Part shown: piece by piece, positions 45,129-53,594 of the stretch
Numbering within the stretch: the first letter of the stretch is position 1
How the letters are laid out: every line of letters begins with the position of its first letter
Origin: Sphingomonas sp. YR710
GTDB taxonomy: Bacteria; Pseudomonadota; Alphaproteobacteria; Sphingomonadales; Sphingomonadaceae
Direction of reading: 5' to 3'
NCBI RefSeq assembly: GCF_900101455.1
Contig: NZ_FMZJ01000011.1
Coordinates: 1-64,000 of the forward strand
DNA length: 64,000 nucleotides
Translations under genes and position numbers: made by a program
The notes under the pieces: model-generated
Told to the model about the DNA's origin: nothing
Seen by the model: only the letters and a program-made list of their open reading frames with translations
Databases searched by the model: none

Positions 45129-45998
45129 TCAACCTCGCAGATGGGCCAATTTGTGCGGATTGCGCACGATGTAGATCGCGGCGATCCGGTCTCCCTCGAT
45201 GTGAAGCGACAGCACCTGGTCCAACACGTCTCCGAGATAGCTCACCACGCCGAGCGCGCCGTTGATCATGCGCGGCTGATGCCGCAGCACCGGCCCGCGT
45301 CCGGCGAACTTGCGCATTGATCCGACAAAATAGCGGGCGATCCGATCGGCGCCGAGGATCGGGTTCAGCGCTGTCAGCTTGAACCCGCCACCGTCGGACA
45401 ACAATATCGCATCCTCGCGCAGCACCGCCATCAGCGCCGCGACATCGCCATTTGATACCGCCGACGCGAACGACGCCAGCAGCGCGCCTTGTTGCTCGAT
45501 GGGGACAGGCGTCGCGGGGCGGTGCGCCTTTACGGCCCGCCGCGCGCGTGACGCAAGCTGCCGGCACGAAGGCTCGCTCCTGTCCAGGACCGCCGCGATC
45601 TCGGCAAAGCCGACATCGAAGATGTCGTGCAGCAGGAATGCCGCACGCTCGGGCGGAGACAATCGCTCCAGCACCAGCATCAAGGCGAAGGACAGGTCCT
45701 CCGCCAGCTCCAGCGCTGTGTGGGGTGACATCGCCTCGGCATCGAGAATGGGTTCGGGCAGCCACGGCCCGATATAGGTCTCGCGGCGGACTTGTGCGCT
45801 CTTCAGCCGGTCGATGCACAGTCGGGTGACCGTTGTGACCAGATAGGCCTCGGGGTTGGCGATGCCCGCCGCGTCGCGGATCCTGAGATAGGCATCCTGC
45901 AGCACATCGTCCGCATCGGCGCGGCTGCCGAGCATGCGATAAGCGAGCCCCAGCAGCCGGCCGCGAAACGGGGCGATCGGGTCTTGCCCTGCATTCAT
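45129..45998 (-). CDS. ECF41-type sigma factor (SigJ-like) with SnoaL-like C-terminal domain
   Basis: A 289-residue sigma factor. Sigma-2 (LGSRADADDVLQDAYLRI) and sigma-4 (DVGFAEIAAVLDRSEPSCRQ) are followed by a C-terminal NTF2/SnoaL-like domain from about residue 180. ECF41 hallmarks are visible: WLPEP in the linker, DGGGF-K in the C-terminal domain and NPHKL close to the end (consensus WLPEP, DGGGK, NPDKL). In this group the C-terminal domain replaces an anti-sigma factor. ATG 45998 overlaps the stop of the carboxymuconolactone-decarboxylase-like gene, its standard partner. Confidence 0.9.
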   Translation of the reverse strand: MNAGQDPIAPFRGRLLGLAYRMLGSRADADDVLQDAYLRIRDAAGIANPEAYLVTTVTRLCIDRLKSAQVRRETYIGPWLPEPILDAEAMSPHTALELAEDLSFALMLVLERLSPPERAAFLLHDIFDVGFAEIAAVLDRSEPSCRQLASRARRAVKAHRPATPVPIEQQGALLASFASAVSNGDVAALMAVLREDAILLSDGGGFKLTALNPILGADRIARYFVGSMRKFAGRGPVLRHQPRMINGALGVVSYLGDVLDQVLSLHIEGDRIAAIYIVRNPHKLAHLRG

Positions 45999-46540
45999 GT
46001 GGTCGGTCCGGTCGGTGCAAGCTGTTCCGCACCCACGCGGACCCGGTGGCACGTCTCCGCAAAGCCCAGGCCCAGTTTGAGCATGGGATACAGGCGGCTG
46101 CCCTGGGTCGCCATCGTCAGGTCCACTACACCCCCGTCCCCCCAGCAGTCCCGCACCGCCTCGCGCAGTTCGCCGAGATTGGCCGATCGGGTCAGGATAG
46201 ATCGGGCGAAGCGGTAGGCAAGCACCACGTCTTCCGGCATCGGCGCCGTGTCGGCGGCAAGGATCGCCCGAATGATGGCATCCGTCATACCCGCAGCCCG
46301 GGCCTGATCGACCGCGATCTGAACGCAGGGCCCGCAATCTTCGAAGGCAAGGCTGGTCAGGCGCGCGGCGTGGCTGGCGGCGATGGGAACGACCTCGCGA
46401 TGCCGCGACAGCGCGGTGGCCTTGAGGAATTTGTGAAAGCCGCGCGGCGAAGCGGCCTGGAGCGCCCGCAGATAGCGCATATCGCTGTTGAGATGGCGCT
46501 CCATCGCGTCGATCATCCGGCGGGCGAGAAAGCCGATCAT
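45995..46540 (-). CDS. Carboxymuconolactone decarboxylase-like (AhpD-like) protein
   Basis: A 181-residue all-helical protein of the CMD/AhpD superfamily. FEDCGPCVQIAVDQAR gives a CxxC pair (Cys69, Cys72) that could act as a peroxidase-type thiol centre. ECF41 sigma genes are usually paired with a carboxymuconolactone decarboxylase, oxidoreductase or epimerase gene that they control, and this fits. ATG 46540 overlaps the stop of the tiny upstream gene and its own stop overlaps the sigma start. Substrate unknown; an oxidative-stress role is inferred. Confidence 0.85.
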   Translation of the reverse strand: MIGFLARRMIDAMERHLNSDMRYLRALQAASPRGFHKFLKATALSRHREVVPIAASHAARLTSLAFEDCGPCVQIAVDQARAAGMTDAIIRAILAADTAPMPEDVVLAYRFARSILTRSANLGELREAVRDCWGDGGVVDLTMATQGSRLYPMLKLGLGFAETCHRVRVGAEQLAPTGPTT

Positions 46541-46704
46541 GCGGTCGCCTCCCCGCGCGGCCACGCCAGCGCGAGACCGAGGAAGGCCGGGATGGCAACG
46601 GCGATGGCCACCGGCGCCTCGGCGGTTGCCCCCATCGCCAGATGCGAAAGGTGGAACAGCGCATGGAACCGCCCCAGCCCGCCGCGCAACAATCGAAACA
46701 CCAT
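46537..46704 (-). CDS. Tiny membrane protein, first gene of the ECF41 operon
   Basis: A 55-residue protein with a short basic lead (MVFRLLRGGLGRFH), a His-containing segment (ALFHLSHLAMG) and one transmembrane helix (APVAIAVAIPAFLGLALAW). ATG 46704 has a strong GGGAGGA six bases before it. The stop overlaps the next ATG, and a candidate ECF41 promoter lies upstream, so it is very likely expressed. I do not recognise it. It might anchor or tune the partner protein. Confidence 0.6.
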   Translation of the reverse strand: MVFRLLRGGLGRFHALFHLSHLAMGATAEAPVAIAVAIPAFLGLALAWPRGEATA

Positions 46705-46737
46705 CCGCAATCCTCCCATCTTGGCATCAGCATGCAA

Positions 46738-46764
46738 GACGAGACGAGGGCATGAAATGTGACG
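46738..46764 (-). promoter_or_regulatory. Candidate ECF41 promoter
   Basis: On the minus strand, CGTCACA (46764-46758), 16 bases, then CGTC (46741-46738). The ECF41 consensus is TGTCACA about 16-17 bases before CGTC. It lies 34 bases before the ATG of the first gene of the sigma operon, implying autoregulation. Confidence 0.6.
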
Positions 46765-46951
46765 GCGTTTTTGTGCTGACCGGCCATTCGCTGCTCGCCG
46801 GAGAGCCGCCTGTCAGCAGCACCTATATCGGTTCGCCGCACGGTGGGCTCGAATTACCGGCTTCGATAACGGTCTTGGCGAGGGTGTTCATGTGCCAGAC
46901 AGGTCAATCTGAACAGGCTGGCGCCGTAGGGGCAGTTCAGAGGAGACGCAT

Positions 46952-47836
46952 ATGCATGTCATTTCTAAGAGGGTTGGAGTCAGCTTCCTGCTTGCCACGC
47001 TTGCCATACCTGCAGGGAGTTTGTCTGCTCAGCCGCAGAACCCGTCCGACAGCGGTATCATCGTAAATGGCGTGCCCGCGGAGGCGCCGGTGATGACCGC
47101 GGGGCCTGAGATCAAAGGCGTCATCTCCGCGCGCAATGGCGACAAGATGAAAGTCACGACTGCCGACGGCACCAGCAGTATCATTGCGATCAACGACGCT
47201 ACGCGGATCAAGGCCGGAGGGGGCTTGTTCGGCGGCAATCGCGGCAAGCTTGGCGCAGACTCGCTGCTCAACGGATTGCCGGTTGCCGTCAAAACATTGC
47301 AACCGGCCGACGGACAATCGGGCGGTGGCCTGGTGGCGAGCCAGATCACGTTTCGGAACAACGATCTCAAGACCGCGGCCATGATCCGTAACGGGACTGC
47401 CCAGCGCTTTGATGAGCAGACCGCGGCAACGGAGGCGCTGCGCGGCCGCATGGGCGATATCGACAAATATAATATCAAGGGCACGACGAACGTGCACTTC
47501 GATACCGGCAAGGCGGACCTCTCCGCCGAGGACAAGGCCAATCTCTGCACCACGGCAACCTCAGCCGAGGGGATGGGGAACGCGCTGATCCTGGTTGTCG
47601 GCTATACGGATTCGACTGGAAGCGACGATTTCAATCAACAGCTCAGCGAAAAGCGAGCCAGTCACGTCATCAATTATCTTCAGCAGGCCTGCGGCTGGAA
47701 ACCCTATCGCATGCTTACCCCGACCGGGATGGCCAAAGCGGACCCGTTGGCGAGCAATGACACGCCCGAAGGCAAGGCCCAGAATCGCCGCGTTGCGGTG
47801 AACGTCCTGGTCAGCAAGAGCGTGGACGGCCTGTAA
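46952..47836 (+). CDS. OmpA-family peptidoglycan-associated outer-membrane protein
   Basis: A 294-residue protein. Signal peptide (LLATLAIPAGSLSAQ), a middle region (about 30-165) with a DUF5666-like beta domain (GVISARNGDKMKVTTADG), and a C-terminal OmpA domain (about 175-290) with VHFDTGKADLS, VVGYTDSTGSDDFN, LSEKRASHV and NRRVAV. The OmpA domain binds peptidoglycan, so the protein ties the outer membrane or a periplasmic unit to the wall. AGAGGAG precedes the ATG. It is isolated; the 247-base gap before it holds the ECF41 promoter and nothing else I can support. Confidence 0.88.
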   Translation: MHVISKRVGVSFLLATLAIPAGSLSAQPQNPSDSGIIVNGVPAEAPVMTAGPEIKGVISARNGDKMKVTTADGTSSIIAINDATRIKAGGGLFGGNRGKLGADSLLNGLPVAVKTLQPADGQSGGGLVASQITFRNNDLKTAAMIRNGTAQRFDEQTAATEALRGRMGDIDKYNIKGTTNVHFDTGKADLSAEDKANLCTTATSAEGMGNALILVVGYTDSTGSDDFNQQLSEKRASHVINYLQQACGWKPYRMLTPTGMAKADPLASNDTPEGKAQNRRVAVNVLVSKSVDGL

Positions 47837-47959
47837 GTTGCACGAGGGTGCGTGCTTCGCACTCCCGATATGGCTCCAAGCGGAGATCTCAAGGAATCTC
47901 CGCATTCGGGCCGGGAGCGGACAGTCCACTCCCGGCCTGACGTCCTATGCGCTGTCGCT

Positions 47960-49186
47960 TCAGACCCGGTCGCACGTCACCACGGCCTCGCGCAGTTCAT
48001 AGCCCTGCGTCGACAGGCTCCAGCCGACTTTCGGGGGCGTCACAAGCTTGAATCCGGGCACGCGCAACAAGCGGTCGAGAAAGAAGCGCGTTTCGTGAAG
48101 CGCGACCTGCGAACCCGGGCAGCGATGTGGCCCGTCGCCGAAGCTCATCCAGGAGCCCGCAATCTTTTGCCGCTTCGCCCTGTCGGGATCGAGTTGATAC
48201 GGGCATTCGCCGACGATCGAAGGATCGGCATTGACGCCCCTGATGTCGATGGCGACGAGCTGGCCTTCCTTGATCGTCCCTTCCGCCGTTTCGGGAACGT
48301 CGGCGACGGGGCGGCGATAGAGATAACCGGCAATCGGTTCGATCCGAAGGATTTCCTCTATGATCGCGAACTGCTCTTCCTCACTGCCGTTGAGGAAGCG
48401 TTCCATGAGCTCGGGGTGGTCCCAGAGCTGCCAGACTGCCATGACCATGAATTCGCGGGTGGTGGAAACTCCCGCGCCGGCATAGGTCATGATCTCGATC
48501 AGCATGCCCTTTTTCGAATAATTATTCTGGATCATGTAGGACATGACATCGTCGCGCGGATTGTCCTTCCGTGCCGCGATGGCAGGGGCGATGTCCTTCT
48601 TGAAGAGTTCCATCACGCGCCACGCCTTGATCGCGGTATGATACCAGCCGAACAGCTTGTCGTGGGTGAAGCGATACCAGCGGCGCTTGTCGAAGCTGTT
48701 GTGGCTGCCCATGATCGTCTTGATGCGCTGGGTCAGCGCCTTGTTATCGCTGTTGGTAAGCCCGACGATCTCCATCGTTACGTCGGATGCCAATTCCAGG
48801 CTCATCTCGTCGACGACGGCGGAGCCCTTCGCCTGGAATTCCGCAACGAGGCGATCCATCGTCGCCTTCATCAGCGGATGATAACGGCTGACGATGGCTT
48901 TCGGCGCGAAATAGCCCGCGACCGACGCGCGCCGGCGTTTGTGCAGTTCGCCGTCGAGAAAGAAGAAGGAAATTTCCGCCGGGTTATCGAACACGATCGA
49001 ATCGGCGTCGCCGGCTGCCTGGCGCATCTCGGGCGAGCGCATGACATCACGCGCGAAGCGGAAGTTCTCGGTCACCCGGGAGTTCGGAAAAACGGGCAGC
49101 CCCGCTTTGACCGTGTCGGCGGTCTTTCGGTCATCGCGCCCGGCATGAACCGGGCAGACGGCACTCGCAGCAGCATTATTGCTCAT
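47960..49186 (-). CDS. Cytochrome P450
   Basis: A 408-residue soluble bacterial P450. The haem-binding loop is FGDGPHRCPGS with the axial Cys; the ExxR motif is in EEILRIEP. In the I-helix the oxygen-activation motif reads AGAGVSTTREF, without the usual acidic residue before the Thr. It needs a ferredoxin and reductase, neither of which is encoded nearby. It is the last gene of a TetR-SDR-P450 series on the minus strand. Together with the divergent SMP-30 lactonase this suggests breakdown of a cyclic compound such as a terpenoid or steroid; that is inference. Confidence 0.92.
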   Translation of the reverse strand: MSNNAAASAVCPVHAGRDDRKTADTVKAGLPVFPNSRVTENFRFARDVMRSPEMRQAAGDADSIVFDNPAEISFFFLDGELHKRRRASVAGYFAPKAIVSRYHPLMKATMDRLVAEFQAKGSAVVDEMSLELASDVTMEIVGLTNSDNKALTQRIKTIMGSHNSFDKRRWYRFTHDKLFGWYHTAIKAWRVMELFKKDIAPAIAARKDNPRDDVMSYMIQNNYSKKGMLIEIMTYAGAGVSTTREFMVMAVWQLWDHPELMERFLNGSEEEQFAIIEEILRIEPIAGYLYRRPVADVPETAEGTIKEGQLVAIDIRGVNADPSIVGECPYQLDPDRAKRQKIAGSWMSFGDGPHRCPGSQVALHETRFFLDRLLRVPGFKLVTPPKVGWSLSTQGYELREAVVTCDRV

Positions 49187-49234
49187 GATGTCATTTCCTT
49201 TGTGAAGCTCAGGCTTAGCGGCGCACCGCCAATA

Positions 49235-50245
49235 CTACATTTGTCTCAAATCGACCCCACGCTGCTGACAAACCGTGATCGTCTCGTCTGCCGATGATTC
49301 CGGGACGAAAAAGCCATCGGTCGTTTCCAGCCGGGCGATCCGCTCCGCCAGATCTTCGGGGCTCGGCGTGCTGCCCTGTTCCGAAAGCCAGCCTTCGGCG
49401 TAGCCAGTGAACACCCTGGAATAACGCCCCGCGCACGCGGCGACCGCGCGATGCGTCAGCGTACATTCGCGGCTTCCGAGATAGATTACGAGCGGGGTGA
49501 CCAGTTCCGGCCGGATCGCATCGTAGAACGCCTGCCGGCCGGGTGGAATGGGGCCTCCCGTCTCCTGGTCGGTCACCATGCGCGAGAAGCCGCTCGGTAG
49601 CACCGCGTTCGATCGGATGCCGTAATTGGCGCCCTCCAGCGCCACGACGTTGGACAGGCCGAGAAGCCCGGCCTTGGCCGCGGCATAGCTCGATACGCCT
49701 GGAGATCCGAACGCGCCGAATATCGAGGATGCAAACACGAACCGTCCGTAACCTTGCCGCTTCATGATGCGGAACGCAGGCTGGCTGACATAGAAGCCGC
49801 CGTCCAGATGGACGTTGAGCGTCTTGCGCCAGGCCTCCGGGGTAACATCTTCGAAGGGCGTGAACTGGATGATGCCGGCATTGTTGACGACCACATCGAC
49901 CCGGCCGAAATTGTCCATTGCCGCGTCGATGATGGCCTGTCCGCCCTCGGGCGTCGCGACGCTGTCGCAGGACGCGACCGCCTTGCCGCCGGCGGCTCTG
50001 ATCTCCGCCACGACCTCATCGGCAACCGAGGCATCGGCGCCGTCGCCGCGGCTCGATGTGCCAAGATCATTGACGACGACACTGGCGCCTCGACGCGCGA
50101 ACTCCAACGCATAGAGGCGACCCAGGCCTCTGCCGCTCCCGGTCACGACGACGACCTGATCTTCGAAACGTATCACCGCATGCTTCCCCGGAACTGGTGC
50201 TGATATTGTCTTCGTCGCCATCATGGCCGGCTCAGCTGGGGTCAT
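49235..50245 (-). CDS. Short-chain dehydrogenase/reductase
   Basis: A 336-residue SDR, longer than the 250-residue norm. Cofactor motif VVVTGSGRGLGRLYALEFAR, NNAG at about 115, catalytic Ser in FASSIFGAFG, Tyr/Lys in SYAAAKAG (YxxxK). The pattern VVNDLGTSSRGDGADAS resembles the SDR domain of peroxisomal multifunctional enzyme 2-type hydroxyacyl dehydrogenases. It oxidises an alcohol to a ketone. The C-terminal 90 residues are an extra tail. ATG 50224 is an alternative start. It lies between the TetR and P450 genes. Confidence 0.88.
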   Translation of the reverse strand: MTPAEPAMMATKTISAPVPGKHAVIRFEDQVVVVTGSGRGLGRLYALEFARRGASVVVNDLGTSSRGDGADASVADEVVAEIRAAGGKAVASCDSVATPEGGQAIIDAAMDNFGRVDVVVNNAGIIQFTPFEDVTPEAWRKTLNVHLDGGFYVSQPAFRIMKRQGYGRFVFASSIFGAFGSPGVSSYAAAKAGLLGLSNVVALEGANYGIRSNAVLPSGFSRMVTDQETGGPIPPGRQAFYDAIRPELVTPLVIYLGSRECTLTHRAVAACAGRYSRVFTGYAEGWLSEQGSTPSPEDLAERIARLETTDGFFVPESSADETITVCQQRGVDLRQM

Positions 50246-50254
50246 CGTGCGGGC

Positions 50255-50890
50255 TCAGCATTTGCACATCCGTTCGATCAGCTTGAAACCCTTGTCGATC
50301 AGGACGCTGAAGTCTTCCGGCGCATCGCACGCGATCCACCGGGCGATCGCATTGCCGAACACGCCCAGCGCGGTACGGGCGACGAGCAGGCATTCCTCCG
50401 CGGAATCAGGATCGGTGGAAGCGCCGCGCCGTTCGAGGAGCGTCGCTCCGACCGCGTCCACCCACCCAACGCCAACACCATAAGCAAGACCGCGCAGAAA
50501 GGCAGATCGGCCCACAGCCTGTGCCGTTCGGATCGTGCGTTCGAGATCGATCTGCGGCACCCATTCCGCCTGGAGCGCCAGGCGTACTGCCTCGAGATCA
50601 ACAACATCGGCGGGCAAGGCGCGAATTGCGGCGCACAGGCTGGGCAACTGCGAATCCTGATCGTTCAGGATGATATCTGCCTTGCTCCCAAAATAGCGGA
50701 AGAAGGTTGAGGCGGAAACGTCCGCCACGAAAGCGATCTGCTCGACGGTCGTTTCCTCATAGCCCTGGTTGGCAAAGAGGTTCAGCGCCACGTCCTGAAT
50801 CGCCAAACGGGTGCGCGCTTTCTTGCGGGAGCGCATGTCGGAATTTTCATCCGCTGGGGGCGGATGGAAGGTGACTTGCAATGACATCAT
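50255..50890 (-). CDS. TetR-family transcriptional regulator
   Basis: About 211 residues. The N-terminal helix-turn-helix domain is RTRLAIQDVALNLFANQGY, TTVEQIAFVADVSASTFFRY and FGSKADIIL; the C-terminal ligand-binding part is helical and unspecific. ATG 50890 or 50887 is likely; the frame opens at GTG 50908. It heads the TetR-SDR-P450 series and is divergent from the SMP-30 gene. An 18-base palindrome in the gap is its likely operator, so it should repress both directions until a pathway compound binds. Confidence 0.9.
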   Translation of the reverse strand: MMSLQVTFHPPPADENSDMRSRKKARTRLAIQDVALNLFANQGYEETTVEQIAFVADVSASTFFRYFGSKADIILNDQDSQLPSLCAAIRALPADVVDLEAVRLALQAEWVPQIDLERTIRTAQAVGRSAFLRGLAYGVGVGWVDAVGATLLERRGASTDPDSAEECLLVARTALGVFGNAIARWIACDAPEDFSVLIDKGFKLIERMCKC

Positions 50891-50916
50891 GGTTTCACTA
50901 GGAACCACACCATCAC

Positions 50917-50934
50917 TTGGCAGTCAACTGCCAA
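50917..50934. promoter_or_regulatory. Candidate TetR operator
   Basis: TTGGCAGT-CA-ACTGCCAA, a palindrome with perfect 8-base arms, lies in the 103-base gap between the divergent TetR and SMP-30 genes. Confidence 0.65.
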
Positions 50935-50993
50935 AATTATTGCGCGCAGGGCATGTGATCGGGCACGTCGAATCGTGATCGAAAGGGAGAGGA

Positions 50994-51890
50994 ATGGCAG
51001 AGTTCGAAATCCGGCATGTGCTCGATATCAAGGCTGAGCTTGGAGAGTCGCCGTCATGGTCTGTCGAGCAGCAGGCGCTGTTTTGGGTCGATATCGAGCG
51101 CAAGACCTTCAACCGCTTTGATCCGGCGACGGGCCGAAACGAAGACTGGCCGGTTCCGGCGATCCCCGGTTGTTTCAATTTCCGCGAGGGCGGGGGCGCC
51201 GTGCTGGCCTGCAGCGACGGATTTTATGATTTCGACTTCGCCGCGCGCAAATGCGAGAAGATCTGCGATGCGCCCTTCGATCCCGCCGAGTTCCGGTTCA
51301 ATGATGGCAAGGCGGACCGCCAGGGGCGTCTGTGGGCCGGCAGCATCCGCTTCGCCTTCAAGATCGACGGGCCACCGGAAGGCGGGTTCTACCGCTATGA
51401 GGCGGGAACGGTGACGCGGGTGATACCGGACGTGATGGTGCCCAATGGCACCGCGTTCAGCCCGGACGGAAAGACCATGTACCGCTCCGATTGGCGGCCT
51501 GAAGGGCGGATCGTGCTGAAATATGATTATGATGCGATCACCGGTACGCCGACGAATGAACGGCTGTTCGCCGCCATGCCGGAAGGCTTCGGTATTCCCG
51601 ATGGAGCGACGGTGGATAGCGATGGCTTCTACTGGGCTGCGGTTCCTTATGGCGACAAGGGAAGGGTGGCGCGGTTCACGCCCGATGGAAAGCTCGACCT
51701 TCATTTCGAAATGCCTGTTCTGGGGCCGACCATGGTCGCCTTCGGGGGCAAGGATATGTCCACGCTCTTCATCACCTCCTGCCGGCTGGAATCGCATATG
51801 GGCCTCCCCGTGTCTCCGTTGGGCGGCGATATCTTCGCTGTCGAAACCGGTTCGCGGGGTATCCCGGAAACCTTGTCAGCCAGGGCCTGA
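50994..51890 (+). CDS. SMP-30/gluconolactonase/LRE-family protein
   Basis: A 298-residue six-bladed beta-propeller lactonase. Metal ligands are visible in AELGESPSW (Glu), PNGTAFSPDGK (Asn) and RSDW/DSDGFYW (Asp). The family hydrolyses lactones of sugars or of cyclic oxidation products and needs Ca2+, Zn2+ or similar. GGGAGAGG precedes ATG 50994. It is divergent from the TetR-SDR-P450 series and probably co-regulated. A lactone made by the P450/SDR pathway is a plausible substrate. Confidence 0.88.
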   Translation: MAEFEIRHVLDIKAELGESPSWSVEQQALFWVDIERKTFNRFDPATGRNEDWPVPAIPGCFNFREGGGAVLACSDGFYDFDFAARKCEKICDAPFDPAEFRFNDGKADRQGRLWAGSIRFAFKIDGPPEGGFYRYEAGTVTRVIPDVMVPNGTAFSPDGKTMYRSDWRPEGRIVLKYDYDAITGTPTNERLFAAMPEGFGIPDGATVDSDGFYWAAVPYGDKGRVARFTPDGKLDLHFEMPVLGPTMVAFGGKDMSTLFITSCRLESHMGLPVSPLGGDIFAVETGSRGIPETLSARA

Positions 51891-51997
51891 TCGCTCGCGG
51901 CCGGACCCTGGACTAAGAGTCAATTACTGACCAAAACACTACAATTGACCCGATTGCGCGCCGCTCTGGCGACACGACCGGGCATGGCGCGGCGGCG

Positions 51998-52699
51998 TCA
52001 CACTGCGGTGCCGACCAGCAGCCCGATGCCGGCGGTGAGCGCCATCGCCAGCGCGCCCCAGAACGTGACGCGCAGCGTTGCGGCCCACACCGGAGCTCCG
52101 CCTGCACGTGCCCCGACGCCGCCAAGCAGCGCAAGAAACAGGAGCGACGCAACCGCTTCGACCAGTACCAGCCGCGTCGCGGGCGCGAAGATCACGATCG
52201 CCAGCGGGAGGGCCGCGCCAGTCGTGAAAGTTGCGGCGGAGGTGAGTGCGGCCTGGATCGGCCGTGCGGTCGTTATCTCGGAAATGCCGAGTTCGTCATG
52301 GGCGTGGGCGGCGAGCGCATCCTTCGCCATCAACTGGCGTGCCACGGCGTCGGCAGTTACCCGATCGACGCCGCGCTTTATGTAGATGCCCGCCAGTTCG
52401 TTCACCTCGGCATCGATGTTGCCCGCCAGTTCAGCCCGCTCGCGCGCGAGATCGGCCTGTTCGGTATCCGATTGCGAGCTGACCGAGACATATTCGCCGG
52501 CCGCCATCGACATGGCTCCGGCGACCAGCCCGGCAGCCCCCGCCACCAGTATGTCTCCCGGTTTCGCGGCCGCCGCCGCGACGCCGATGATCAGGCTGGC
52601 GGTCGAGACGATCCCGTCATTCGCGCCGAGCACGGCCGCGCGAAGCCAGCCGATCCGCGAGACGAGATGGTGTTCGGGATTGCGGTGAAGCCTAGTCAT
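51998..52699 (-). CDS. VIT1/CCC1-family Fe/Mn transporter
   Basis: A 233-residue membrane protein. RAAVLGANDGIVSTASLIIGV and MSMAAGEYVSVSSQSDTE are the diagnostic motifs of the VIT1/CCC1 family, followed by a cytoplasmic helical, metal-binding loop (ERAELAGNID...) and three more membrane segments. It moves Fe2+ or Mn2+ out of the cytoplasm. ATG 52699 directly precedes the conserved N-terminus (MTRLHRNPEHH); the frame is open further upstream but without family sequence. The 155-base gap before it holds nothing I can support. Confidence 0.9.
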   Translation of the reverse strand: MTRLHRNPEHHLVSRIGWLRAAVLGANDGIVSTASLIIGVAAAAAKPGDILVAGAAGLVAGAMSMAAGEYVSVSSQSDTEQADLARERAELAGNIDAEVNELAGIYIKRGVDRVTADAVARQLMAKDALAAHAHDELGISEITTARPIQAALTSAATFTTGAALPLAIVIFAPATRLVLVEAVASLLFLALLGGVGARAGGAPVWAATLRVTFWGALAMALTAGIGLLVGTAV

Positions 52700-52854
52700 C
52701 GTGCTCTTCGCCCTTCGGGGCCTCGCCGCCGCCTCGTTCGCCGCCTCGACATGCGCTGCGGGGATGAAGGCTACGGGACCGACCACCTTCGCTCCATAGG
52801 TAGTTCCCCCATCGCGATCGCGAGCGAGCGGACAGATGTGCCCCGCCAAGGCGC

Positions 52855-53451
52855 TCATTCGCTTGGTTGCGGCGCTTCTTCCGTCTTGTGAGGTGCTATT
52901 TTCGGTGGCCGCGCGGGCAGGTCCGCCAGGGTGAGCTGCCCGTGATGTTCGAAATCGAGGGCACGGAAGCGAAAGGTCGCGGCGCGCTGGAATTCGACAC
53001 GGCTCACCCCGCGATTGAAATCGGCATCTGCTGAAGCGACCGGTTCGGGGAGATCGAGCATGCCATAATGGGCCGCGCCCACGGCGCCGCTAAAGGCAGA
53101 GGGGCCGCCGAAGCCGTTACCTGCGCCAATTTCGGGTGCGATCTTGTTTTCGTAGCGGTCCAGCTCATCGGGATCGATCTCGCCGTCATGATTTGTGTCG
53201 AGCGTGTTGAAGAAGCGATCGGCGTCGGCCCGGAACTCGGCCAGGCTCAGCTTGCCGTCGTGATCAGTGTCCGCGCCGTTGAACCATGCCGCGATCAGGG
53301 CTGCGCGGCCGGCGTCGCCGCGAAACGGTTCGCCCATAGGGCTGATGAACAAATGCTCGGCGGCATGGCTGACGCCAGGCTCGCGGGCTGCGGCCGCGGA
53401 AAAAGCCGTCACCGAAAGCAGGATGACAAGTGGAAGATTATTGGGCTTCAT
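52855..53451 (-). CDS. Secreted EF-hand calcium-binding protein
   Basis: About 198 residues. A signal peptide (NLPLVILLSVTAFSAAAA) is followed by two canonical EF-hand loops, DTDHDGKLSLAEF and DTNHDGEIDPDEL, about 30 residues apart, plus two degenerate copies later (ADADFNRGVSRVEF, DFEHHGQLTLADL). It should bind Ca2+ in the periplasm. ATG 53451 is chosen as the last start before the signal; 53457 and 53466 are possible. It is next to the giant calcium-binding RTX gene in the same direction, a possible functional link. Confidence 0.8.
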   Translation of the reverse strand: MKPNNLPLVILLSVTAFSAAAAREPGVSHAAEHLFISPMGEPFRGDAGRAALIAAWFNGADTDHDGKLSLAEFRADADRFFNTLDTNHDGEIDPDELDRYENKIAPEIGAGNGFGGPSAFSGAVGAAHYGMLDLPEPVASADADFNRGVSRVEFQRAATFRFRALDFEHHGQLTLADLPARPPKIAPHKTEEAPQPSE

Positions 53452-53594
53452 GAGCATCGATTCCATCAGCGCGATAGCGATGGTGTAGGCCGCCCTCCGA
53501 TGATGCACCAGACCGTGATGTGGGTGACCATGAGATGCGCCAGCTGGCAGGCTGCCAATGCGCGCGAATGGCGAGCCACCCTGAGACACGTGCC

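Noticed and set aside
46740-46951. Open frame in the gap before the OmpA-like gene
   Set aside because: No Shine-Dalgarno or protein-like composition; the region contains the ECF41 promoter instead.
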